NCBI GenBank assembly: GCA_039105265.1
Contig: JAPFFF010000012.1
Span: 4,526,001 to 4,590,000, forward strand
Direction of reading: 5' to 3'
From: Tritrichomonas musculus
Taxonomy: Eukaryota; Parabasalia; Tritrichomonadida; Tritrichomonadidae
DNA length: 64,000 nucleotides
Shown: one piece after another, positions 1-8,814 of the stretch
How positions within the stretch are numbered: position 1 is the stretch's first letter
Layout of the letters: every line of letters starts with the position of its first letter
Translations under genes and position numbers: made by a program
Notes under the pieces: generated by a model
What the model was told of the DNA's origin: nothing
Seen by the model: the letters and a program-made list of their open reading frames with translations, nothing else
Databases searched by the model: none

Positions 1-2475
1 TGCTTTTTAAATTTAAAATGAAATATGTCATTTATATATATTTTTAATATATAATCCTATTATGAAATTATAATATTAATATATCGTAATTTAATTTTAA
101 ATTAAGATATTGCTTTTTCTAAAAATCTCAAAATTTCAATAAAGGAAAAAATATAAAAAATATTTGAAAGCTATTTTTATAAATTGAGAGAAAATTGAAT
201 AAAAAAAAGCTGATTTTAATTTTTTATGATTTTTTAATAAAGGTCCAATATTCCAGGACATATATCTGATTTTAATTTACCTTTATTTATACCAAATGTA
301 TTGTTTGACCGTTTATAATTTCTTACCAAGTGGCTCCAAAATTGAATCATTCCGTTAACTAATTCAACTTTTCGAATATGTTTTCCCAACTAACCTTTAT
401 CTTTGAAGTTATGTTATACCTAACTATATCAATAAAAAGCCTGGGCGATGAAGAAACTAAATATCAAAAAAGAAAACATTCAATTTTTTTATATACTTCT
501 GAAAATTAAAAATACCTTTTATTTTAACTTTTTAGAGAAATCTATTAATTATTTTATATTGTTTCCAGATCATTCTTGATGTATGACATAGATAATATCA
601 TAAAATAATAGAAATATGTATTTTAATTCATTTGAACTTGTGATATTGCATATCATGTATTAAAAAAAAAGTTGATGAATATTAGTTCAAAACTTAATTT
701 AACAACTGCATCCTATCATATATGTGTTATATAAATATATATTATGAAATTGCTGAATAATTCTTAAAATTCGAAGAAAAAAAGAACTTTTTTAAAGTCA
801 AAAAAAAAGTGGCCCACCTATGATATTTTGCATAAAATTTTCCTAAACTTCGATTTTTTCTAGTTCATCAAAAATGATGTATTAACATATTATTCTTATT
901 TTTTCTTAAATTCTTTTCATTCTTTGCCATCTTCAGTGTCTTTCATCATGTTTTTTAGTTATCTTTTTATAAATAGTAGCGATAAAATAATCATAGAAAA
1001 ATCCTATTTCCGACCAAAAATGCATTTAAAAAATTGTCAAAAATAATTAAAAATATCTCAAAAATGTATGGTAAATCAAGATTTATTATTTAAAAAATAG
1101 TATATATGCGATAAAATATTAATAATATATCATTATGGTGGCATTTGACCGTAAAAAAAGATTAGAGTACTTTATTTGGAGAACATAGGTTTTGGAAAAT
1201 ATCTGTAAGAAGTCGAGATATCACTTTCATTTTTTCTGAGACTCTGTTCGAGCATTTTGTAAAATTCTTTTTGATTATATTTTATACTACCATATGTGTA
1301 AAAGGTGAAGTGACCAAATTTTATGAAATAGTTAAAATACTCTTTTTATTAGAAAAAAATAAATATTTATCAAATTTTGTTGTAGATTGCATATTAGTAC
1401 TTGTTGTAAATGATAAATTAGATATTAAAATAAGGGAAAAAAGAGCCAAAAGATAAGCATAAATTCTTCATATTTTTCTAAAAAAATATGAAATTTTTTA
1501 TCGAATCTGATAATTTAATCACTATATATGGTATGGATGATTTTTATGGTTTTGATAAATACAAATTTCCATAGTGGATCAAATTAAAAATAAATAAATA
1601 TTGTGAGAAAAATTTATGTTTATCTTTATATTTTTCCATCATTCATCAAATATTATATATTATATAATATTTATGTATTACAAAACAAAAATTATAGAAT
1701 TATTTTTTTAATTTTGCTCGACAGTTTTTAAGATTAATCTGTTTGATTATATATTTTTTAGCAAAAAAAATTAACATATTTTCGAGATAAATAAATTATT
1801 TTCAAAGGAAAAACTCAGTTTATATTAAGGTTAAAAATTCGCCTCAAGTATGAAGTATTCAATTTTTTTGGTCAAATTTTCACCTCAAGTATGAAGTATT
1901 CAATATGTTTGAATGCAATTTTGGTCAAATTTTTTTTTGTTATTTTTATATAAATGGACGTAAATTTCAAAGGAATTGCAGTTTTGATGGAAGTTATATC
2001 ATCAGACTTTGATAAGGAACTTATGCCGTTTCAACTTATATTAAAAAAGCAAGCAATGGAAATGATTTTCAATTTTCAATACAAAGTGTATACCAAAAAT
2101 TCAATTGCTATAAAATATGCCGATTAAATTTCTTTTTCTTTTTAAACAAATTCTTAATTTTTGCTTTATGAGAAGAATAAATGTATATGGAATCGATTTT
2201 TATAACTTTATCTTAGATAATTTACACAATAATCTTAAGGTTATTTTGTTCTATTACAATCATAAAAATATCCTAACAAATATGCTATTATATTCTCCGG
2301 AAATGGATTTTCCAGAAATTTCAGCTGCCTTCCACATTTTTTCCGGGAAAAACTATTATTTCCTGAAAAAATAAATCATATAAATATTCAGGATAAAAAT
2401 TATAGTATATATGGGAAATGTAAGCCATATTAAATTATTAGAAGTAAACTCTGCCATTTATTGAAAATTCTTATC
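1..2475. other. A+T-rich intergenic DNA, no gene supported
   Basis: This stretch is very A+T-rich and broken by stops in all frames. The two longest open frames (near 1271 and 2117, 61 and 85 codons) lack coding-like composition and recognisable domains. A short direct duplication (cctcaagtatgaagtattca) lies at 1842-1861 and 1883-1902, each copy followed nearby by ttggtcaaatttt. The word agaagtcgagatatcact near 1208 recurs in inverse orientation at 3408 (in part) and 3558, so fragments of an interspersed repeat are present. Confidence 0.6.
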
Positions 2476-2479
2476 TTAA

Positions 2480-2843
2480 GGGCGTACGTCCCAAAAATGT
2501 TGTAAAATTGTCAATATTGAATAAACTCATAGAATATATCTTTCAATACTTCCAAATTATGAAAAAGTTTAGGTCAAAAATGATGATATTTGTCCTAAAC
2601 GATCAAAAAAAAAAAAAAAATTGTTTTTTTGACCGATAAAATTTTACAAAATATAATTTTGAATTAAAATAGAAAAAAAAAATGCATCAAAATATTTTTT
2701 TTAATATATAATCAATCTATGAATAATAAGCATTTTATTTCCTCAAAAATATAATTGATTTTTCGACTTTTTTTACTCCAAAAAAGATCAAAAACATTTG
2801 AAAAAACTCATTGAATTCTTAGCATTGAATTGGACGTACGCCC
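2480..2843. mobile_element. MITE candidate with 12-bp inverted repeats flanked by TTAA
   Basis: The sequence begins GGGCGTACGTCC and ends with its exact reverse complement GGACGTACGCCC. Each end is directly abutted by TTAA (2476-2479 and 2844-2847). The 364-bp interior has no open frame and contains an A-run near 2608. TTAA target duplications are the hallmark of piggyBac-type DNA transposons, so this could be a non-autonomous relative. The inverted repeat is only 12 bp, and the terminal GGG differs from the usual CCC start of piggyBac, so family assignment is tentative. Confidence 0.5.
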
Positions 2844-3377
2844 TTAAAATTTTTTCAGTTCAGATGCTATTATACGTTCTTATCTTAATTTTTAATTTTT
2901 AATTTTGCGTTTGATTTCCCGTTTGAGATTATTATTAGCGAGATTGTTAAAATTGATGAACAATTGTCTAAGATTATTTTTTTCAAAAACGAATAGTTAT
3001 GAAGTTATTTATGGCCCAAAATGAACTTTTTTTTTGGTGAGGTGGGGAAAAAAAAAATATTCTTTGTGAAACTCATAAAAATTCTCTCAATTTTTGATAA
3101 TGTAAGTTAATTAATTGAGTGGAGCAGGTCAAAATTTAAAACAAATATATATAAAGATATAATATTTTTTATTATAGTTTATTCGTATTTATAAAATTAA
3201 CAAACAAAACAAAATATTTATTTATTAGTTATGTTTCGAAAAATCTCAATGATGCTTTAAAAATGACTTTTCAATTTAGTTAAAAAACCCCTTAATAATA
3301 TTTGAAAAATAGGATTTTTTAGCAAAATAATAAGCATTAGGTTTTATTTTAAAACTTACAAGATGAAAATTTTTTAA
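2844..3377. other. A+T-rich intergenic DNA
   Basis: No gene, RNA or clear repeat structure was seen here beyond homopolymer runs. Confidence 0.5.
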
Positions 3378-3577
3378 AATCAAACAGACCTTCACAAATT
3401 TTGCATGCGATATCTCGACTTCTGACAGTTTATATCAATTAAGAAGATAGCGTTTATATTTATGATATATTTTATATGATAAACAGCATATTTAAAATTG
3501 TTTTTATTTGAAAAAACAAATATTATAAATCAAACAGACCTTAACAAATTTCGTAAGTGATATCTCGACTTCTGATA
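3378..3577. repeat. Degenerate ~150-bp tandem repeat
   Basis: A ~50-bp segment running from aatcaaacagacctt to gatatctcgacttctga occurs at 3378-3427 and again at 3528-3577, exactly 150 bp later, with several substitutions. The DNA between and after the copies is weakly similar, suggesting an old tandem duplication. The core gatatctcgacttct is also found inverted near 1208. Confidence 0.55.
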
Positions 3578-3707
3578 GACATTTTCTTATCAAAGAGGTA
3601 TCATTCGATTTATTAAAGTTCTCTTAATTTATATTTCCTATATAGTGTCACTTTTTTATCGTTGCATCCCATATGACAACATATATTTTGAAATTAACGA
3701 ATAATAA

Positions 3708-4847
3708 GGGGAAAATGCATTCTAGCCCTCATTTTTCATATCACATTTCTTTTTGGGGGCTAAATGATTTTTTGTTTATTTTTTTATTGAAAGTTGTATT
3801 TTAGCCCCCAAATTTTTTTATTCATAAGTATTTTTCATTCCATAGACTTATCATTTCGCAAGTATTTCCCAAAATATTTTTTCTTTGTTGCTTCTATATG
3901 CATATTACTAAATAAATAAATAGAATTTGTTGAAAATGAAAAAAGATATTATTATTTATCTCTATTTATAGGCAAAAATGACATCTTATCTCTTGAATTT
4001 GATAGAAATAAAATGATTAAAGGTTTTATTTATAATATTTTCTCTATATATAATGTTTTGTTTAATCAAAGATTATATATTCTAAAAATTTTTCTTGCGT
4101 TTTTGGTTATATATGTGTAATTATTTTCGAATATCGTTTATTATTTTATTCACCAAAGAATTTCTCTATTTTTAATTATTTTTGTTGTTTATTAAAAAAA
4201 ACTAAACGACTTTATTTTGCTTTTGCTAAACGATTTTTTTTATATATTTTTGATAGTTTATATGGTCAGAGTGTTTTCAAAAAGTTTCTATTACAACCAT
4301 ATATTCTCACAAAATTTTTGGTAATAAAAGAAACACCCTAATTCTTATTTAGTATCAATTTTAATTAAATTATTTAACGCAGCAGCATTTTCTTTTTGCC
4401 CAAAATGATCTTAAACTTAAACCAGACATTAGACTTTCATATTTTTATAATGAATATGAAATATAATTATTTATTCATGTTAATATAAACACCAGCTTTA
4501 TGGCTTTTTTTGAGATAATATATAATTTCCAGTATGAGTTAATGATTCTTTCCCTTTTTATTCTATCTATCATTAAATAGTTTATCTTAATAGAGTAATC
4601 ATCAAGAATTATTGATGTTTTTTAGAATTTTTCGTTTTATTTTTATCTTTATATGTTTTTTAACACATAACTTCCTTTTTTTTGCATATATTTTATTTTA
4701 ATATGCTTTTTTTGCTCTTTTTTTAAATTAAATTTACGATTATTTTCAATTGAAAAAGTTATCAAAAAAGTGGGGGCTAAAAAACACATTTTTACATTTT
4801 TTCCCCCATTTTTCCTTTCAATTTTTGGGGGCTAAAAAAAGTTCCCC
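3708..4847. mobile_element. 1.14-kb non-autonomous DNA element candidate (hAT- or MULE-like)
   Basis: The unit starts GGGGAA and ends TTCCCC, and is flanked on both sides by the direct repeat AATAATAA (3700-3707 and 4848-4855; the next base G also agrees if the duplication is counted as nine). Both subterminal regions carry copies of tagcccccaaa in opposite orientation (near 3724, 3801, 4770 and 4828), giving an imperfect inverted structure. The interior has no coding frame. An 8-bp duplication would fit hAT and 9 bp would fit Mutator-like elements. The terminal inverted repeats are poorly conserved, so this is older or less certain than the elements at 54.3 and 55.1 kb. Confidence 0.5.
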
Positions 4848-5058
4848 AATAATAAGCCAAAAATCGCAAATTTCAAAATATATGTAGTCCTTCAATTTGA
4901 AAGTTTTTTGAACCAAAATGAAAATATAAATAATTTAGTGTATGGAATAAAAAACTATGCATGCGTTTTAAAAAATATCTAATATTCATGTTTTTTTTAA
5001 TAAACAAAAAAAACGGTTTAACAAAATAAAGAGCATAGTTAGGTATGAAAAATGCAGG

Positions 5059-5290
5059 ATAGTAGTTATATATTTGCCACGATTTTTGCACTTCGTTCAA
5101 AAACCGCGTCAAATATTTCCCATCCGCGACCCCAGCCCCGCCCTGTCAGGTATGATCCCCCACTCCCATTAATGATCTTCCACTGGGCTGCTCTCAGGAT
5201 TCCTCTCAACGCTCTGCTAGGAAGGAGGTCCCGTATCGTTAATATCAAAAAAGATATAGAAAAAGTTGTTAATTGTGTGGTTTACTTAAA
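5059..5290 (+). repeat. Left terminal inverted repeat of the Polinton
   Basis: These 232 bp are the reverse complement of 51403-51634, with three mismatches, all in the inner ~60 bp. The repeat is conspicuously G+C-richer than the rest of the element. It contains open frames on both strands that I do not regard as genes because they simply mirror each other at the two ends. Confidence 0.93.
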
Positions 5291-5337
5291 ACCTAGTATG
5301 AGAGTATTTATTAAACGTCCTCTCAATAAACGTATTT

Positions 5338-5934
5338 TTAAGCTTTCCAATCTGGATCTTTTTTGAAGTCATCTGGTGCGTCTTCTTCTTCCTCCTCGAG
5401 TACATATTCGTACTCGTATTCAATTTGTTCAGTTTCCACTTTTTGAGGAGGTGGTTGATCGAGAAAACAACCATTTTCGAGGCGTTCATTTCGGACTTTA
5501 TCTTGAAGGAACTGCTTAATCGCCTCAAATTCGGCTCTATCGGTGATTTCATGGCGAATATGAGCCATATCTTGGCCAATATTTTTGTCAAAATCGAGAT
5601 AAATATCAGCCAGTAATCCGTCTTGTAGGAATGATTTGTAGAGATAATAGAATGCTAATCCGCGAATTATGCGGTTGTGTTCAATTCCATTGAATCCTAA
5701 AACGTCGATTGAGTACTTGTCTGTATCAATAAAATCAGGTGGCTCTGGAAATTTCTTAACATTTGGATTTGCTTCGAATTCAGTTTCTTCGGTTTCAGTA
5801 TAATCCCATGGACGTGGATTTTCATCTTTACCTAATGAAGGTTGAACTTTTTTGGTTTCTAGTGAGAAAGATTCTTCATCGTTATCTTCCGCATCGGCTT
5901 GTTCATCTATGGTTTCCTGTTGCTGGGACGACAT
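5338..5934 (-). CDS. Acidic protein of the left terminal block, unknown function
   Basis: 198 residues, part of the Polinton. The first ~60 residues are strongly acidic and Ser/Gln-rich. The middle (about 70-150) is mixed hydrophobic and probably helical, and the C-terminus is again glutamate-rich. No family is recognised. It is transcribed outward toward the terminal repeat and shares a ~140-bp divergent promoter region with the gene at 6077. The gene at 50925 occupies the mirror position at the other end with a near-identical promoter, although the proteins are not obviously alike. The start follows an Inr-like CTCATTTTTT 10-15 nt upstream. Confidence 0.75.
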   Translation of the reverse strand: MSSQQQETIDEQADAEDNDEESFSLETKKVQPSLGKDENPRPWDYTETEETEFEANPNVKKFPEPPDFIDTDKYSIDVLGFNGIEHNRIIRGLAFYYLYKSFLQDGLLADIYLDFDKNIGQDMAHIRHEITDRAEFEAIKQFLQDKVRNERLENGCFLDQPPPQKVETEQIEYEYEYVLEEEEEDAPDDFKKDPDWKA

Positions 5935-6076
5935 GAAAAAAAATGAGGTGATGAGGTGAGCTCGAAAAATCTAATTTTTATTTGGGTCCCTCAGGGGTAC
6001 CCCTAGGTTTTTGGGGTGGTGACCGTTAACCAAAAATCTAATTTTTTCCCGTGAGGTCATCACTTCATTTTTTAGC
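5935..6076. promoter_or_regulatory. Divergent promoter of the left terminal block (mirror copy at 50781-50924)
   Basis: The minus-strand side carries CTCACCTCATCACCTCATTTTT before the 5934 start. The plus-strand side carries GTGAGGTCATCACTTCATTTTT before the 6077 start. Between them lie GGGTCCCTC, a G+C-rich core and ACCGTTAACC, a possible Myb-type AACGG site. The whole arrangement recurs inverted at the right end of the element. Confidence 0.7.
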
Positions 6077-7861
6077 ATGCACAGCAGAAGCCATGTCGTC
6101 ACCAAAGAGAGAATGAAATCTCTACAAGAAAAGCAGGAATATGATCTAGTTGGTCATACGAATAAAAATGGAATGCAAAGAGAAGTGTCAAAGGGCATTC
6201 AGATATCTAAACACGGGGCCAAAAGTCAACGATTTATACTTAATCTAGAAGACGAAAATGATGATCAATCAAAAAGCCAACCAACACCAAAAAAGGTCAA
6301 ATTTGTAGTAAATCCGCCAGGAAAAGTCAAATTGTCAAAAAATACTGAAGAATCAAAGAAAGACGAAATCCCAACCCCTGGATTCAAAAAAGTTGATCCT
6401 CCTTTGCCAAATCGAAAATTTGAAATACCAGAAGATAAAGTTGTACACAAACATCACCTTCGATTACCAACAATTTCTCGTGACAAAAAAGCAGAAATGA
6501 AGGCAAAAGGGATTACAGTGAAAAAGCATATGCAAAGTTGGCTAGCAGATAACGAATTTTTTGAAGGGATACCAGAAGATGAATTATATCAAATTGCCAC
6601 AATGTTGCTTGGTGAAGAATTATTTGCCTATGATTTAGAGCATTCTTTTGTTGATGATCTCGATGAAAATGGTAATATCGTTATTTGGTCAGAATTCTAT
6701 GTTGATGTTTTAAAAGATGAAAATGCTCGATTACTCAGCGGTAATTACGAAAAGGATTTACCAGCAATGAAAAAGAAATATTCAAAACCAAAAGAATTAG
6801 ACGAAGATCTGGTTTCAATACTCAAATACGTTAAAACAGAAGAATTCAGAAGAAAGCAAAATTACATTCGATTAGTTTTCTCTCAAAATGAAAAAAATCA
6901 AGCATCACTCAGTAAACAAGTAGAGAAAGATAAACAAAAATTCATAGAAGAACGTTTACGTAAGATGAATGAAACAATTCAACCTGACCCCGTCAAACCT
7001 ACAATCATCAAAAAGAAGAAAAGGAAGGTAGTTTCAAGAAAACAATTAGAAAAAATGAACAAAGTTATTGAATCTGATCAACCAAAGAAAAAGGTAACAA
7101 GTCGATCACAAATTCCTCGTGCCAAGCCTGATCAACCGTCTTCAACATCAAGAATCAGATTACGAGTAAAAAATAGGAAAGATAAGCATCTGGAAAATGA
7201 CGAATTAGCAAGAACAGATTTAATTGTTGAATTGAAAAAGATATACAAAGACAAGACGGAAGAAGAAATCAAAGAAATCGCTAATCAAAGAATCCAAACT
7301 TTCAAAGACAAAGGTTATGAATGGACAATTCTACCGTTTCCATTGAATTTCCTCAACCATGAAGAATCCGAAATTCACACGAAGATCAGAGAAGAAGAAT
7401 CAAAGAAAAATTTGGCATTCAATCGTTTGGCTGCAGCATTCGGATATGCTCATCCTGACTTGATGTACGACGAAATAGAGAAAGCCACAAGAGAAAGACT
7501 CAAAGATTTCCTCGACAATTATAGAGAAATAACTGATATTCAATTGGAAGAATTTCTTGATGAACAAGAATTTGCTGCCTATAAAGAAGAAGAACAAAGA
7601 ATCAAAGAAGAAAAAGAAAAACTAAAAAAAGAAAGAGAAAGAGTTGAAAGAGAAGTTAGTGAACCAATAACGGCAGCAATTGATAAAATTTTGCAAACTC
7701 AAACAGCGAAAGAACCAATACAACAACAATCCAACCAATTAGCTGAATTTAATGATTTCTGGCTCGATAAATCAAATGACAATTCATCCTTTGAAAGTTT
7801 CTCAGATTCAGATTCTGATGTCGTTGAAAAATTACCAAGCGACACTCCCTCCGATAATTGA
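6077..7861 (+). CDS. Highly charged 594-residue protein, unknown function
   Basis: Part of the Polinton's left terminal block. The protein is rich in Lys and Glu. It has a basic, Pro-containing N-terminal region (about 1-150), basic KKKRK-type clusters near 315-340 that could act as nuclear localisation signals, a long predicted coiled coil around 495-545, and an acidic Ser/Asp-rich tail. I recognise no catalytic motif. The start lies 13-16 nt after an Inr-like TTCATTTTTTA. Position next to the terminal repeat suggests a role in host interaction or element maintenance, but that is inference only. Confidence 0.8.
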   Translation: MHSRSHVVTKERMKSLQEKQEYDLVGHTNKNGMQREVSKGIQISKHGAKSQRFILNLEDENDDQSKSQPTPKKVKFVVNPPGKVKLSKNTEESKKDEIPTPGFKKVDPPLPNRKFEIPEDKVVHKHHLRLPTISRDKKAEMKAKGITVKKHMQSWLADNEFFEGIPEDELYQIATMLLGEELFAYDLEHSFVDDLDENGNIVIWSEFYVDVLKDENARLLSGNYEKDLPAMKKKYSKPKELDEDLVSILKYVKTEEFRRKQNYIRLVFSQNEKNQASLSKQVEKDKQKFIEERLRKMNETIQPDPVKPTIIKKKKRKVVSRKQLEKMNKVIESDQPKKKVTSRSQIPRAKPDQPSSTSRIRLRVKNRKDKHLENDELARTDLIVELKKIYKDKTEEEIKEIANQRIQTFKDKGYEWTILPFPLNFLNHEESEIHTKIREEESKKNLAFNRLAAAFGYAHPDLMYDEIEKATRERLKDFLDNYREITDIQLEEFLDEQEFAAYKEEEQRIKEEKEKLKKERERVEREVSEPITAAIDKILQTQTAKEPIQQQSNQLAEFNDFWLDKSNDNSSFESFSDSDSDVVEKLPSDTPSDN

Positions 7862-7934
7862 GAGATCGGAATAAAAAAACTCTCAAAAAAGATTTAGGTT
7901 TTTAATAAACCAATTTAATTAATTAATTTTTTAT

Positions 7935-8351
7935 TTATTTCTTTTCTTTATCTTTTTCTTCTTCTTTTTCTTTGTCTTCGACTTTTTTAGTAGTTTCTTT
8001 TGGTATGGGAATCGGAACGAATTTCCCTTTATCATAACCAATCATCATTCCAGGTGACAAAAATGGTCGAATAAACTCAATATGAGTATCGAACCAAAGA
8101 ATTAATTTTTCTTTCGATCGAATATCTTCCCTTGAAAGACTTGGAGTTTCTGATGGAATATTATGATCAATACATTGCATCATAACTTTTGCAACTGCTG
8201 ATAATTTTTGAAGGGATACATTTTCCCCATACCTTGATTTCAACATTTTCCAACCTTGAGTTCTTTTTGGATTTCTCATGTCTTTTGCAGACATAGATGG
8301 TATATCATCTTTAATTTCTTTTTGTTCAGGTACACTTTGTTTGTCCGACAT
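7935..8351 (-). CDS. Small protein with charged C-terminus, unknown function
   Basis: 138 residues with a compact middle part (about 25-105) containing a KRTQGWKMLKSRYGENVSLQ segment, and a Glu/Lys-only tail of about 20 residues. It is convergent with the 594-residue gene and divergent from the gene at 8440, sharing the 8352-8439 promoter region. No family is recognised. Confidence 0.75.
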   Translation of the reverse strand: MSDKQSVPEQKEIKDDIPSMSAKDMRNPKRTQGWKMLKSRYGENVSLQKLSAVAKVMMQCIDHNIPSETPSLSREDIRSKEKLILWFDTHIEFIRPFLSPGMMIGYDKGKFVPIPIPKETTKKVEDKEKEEEKDKEKK

Positions 8352-8439
8352 TAAAAAAAATGAACTTTTTCACTAGGCGACCGTTAACCAAAAAATCTAA
8401 TTTTTTCTCGTGAGGTCATCACATCATTTTTATACAAGC
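8352..8439. promoter_or_regulatory. Divergent promoter, third copy of the terminal-block promoter type
   Basis: It contains GACCGTTAACCAAAAAATCTAATTTTTT followed by CTCGTGAGGTCATCACATCATTTTTA, nearly identical to the boxes near 6020-6075 and 50781-50850. The predicted Inr (TCATTTTT, A at 8426) is about 15 nt upstream of the ATG at 8440. Confidence 0.7.
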
Positions 8440-8718
8440 ATGGAAGCCCGTACGATCCAACACTTACTTGAAGTTGTCGAAGCTCTTGATAGTGTTCATG
8501 AATGGAGAACTATTTCTGATGATCTTGATCAAAGAGAAAAAATGGCATATATGCTCCAAGAAGCTGCAGCCAATATGAATCACTTCGATGATGTTCGTGT
8601 GATAATGAATGATGGAGATAGCTCAAATGAAGAAAAAGCTAACGAACTTGAATGCTTCTTCATTGAAGAATTAAAGGCAGGTTTGAAAAATCTCAAACGC
8701 TGGAACGAAAGGAAATAA
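8440..8718 (+). CDS. Small helical protein, unknown function
   Basis: 92 residues if translation starts at the ATG at 8440, the first ATG after the Inr. An open frame extends upstream but only through non-ATG codons and the promoter itself. The protein looks all-helical and acidic. It is part of the Polinton's left block, followed by a short tandem repeat before the integrase 3' end. No family is recognised. Confidence 0.7.
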   Translation: MEARTIQHLLEVVEALDSVHEWRTISDDLDQREKMAYMLQEAAANMNHFDDVRVIMNDGDSSNEEKANELECFFIEELKAGLKNLKRWNERK

Positions 8719-8744
8719 TTAATTAAATAAACAATTCAATTTAC

Positions 8745-8812
8745 TGCATTTTTTGACACCCTTTTTATTTTTGCATTTTTTGACACTCTTTTTATTTTTG
8801 CATTTTCTGACA
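8745..8812. repeat. 27-bp tandem repeat, about 2.5 copies
   Basis: Units of the form TGCATTTTTTGACACYCTTTTTATTT start at 8745 and 8772, with a partial third at 8799. Each unit contains TTTTGACAC followed by T-rich DNA and so resembles the element's TTTTGACACTTCACTTTT promoter box, but it lies at the 3' ends of two convergent genes. Confidence 0.65.
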
Positions 8813-8814
8813 AT

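Noticed and set aside
1271-1456. 61-codon frame in the left flank
   Set aside because: Low-complexity A+T composition, non-ATG opening and no initiator-like context.
2117-2374. 85-codon frame in the left flank
   Set aside because: It starts with ATG, but its Phe/Leu/Asn/Tyr-only composition is what A+T-rich non-coding DNA gives. The inverted tccggaaa/tttccggg words near 2297 and 2342 looked like a hairpin but lead nowhere.
4873-5112. 79-codon minus-strand frame spanning the left end of the Polinton
   Set aside because: It crosses the element boundary and has A+T-driven composition.
5066-5248. 60-codon minus-strand frame in the left terminal repeat, with an identical plus-strand frame at 51445-51627, and a 104-codon frame overlapping it
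   Set aside because: The frames are by-products of the G+C-rich inverted repeat, mirrored exactly because the repeats are. No promoter leads into them.
8745-8812. CRISPR-like array
   Set aside because: Units are contiguous with no spacers and the organism is a eukaryote, so this is a simple tandem repeat.
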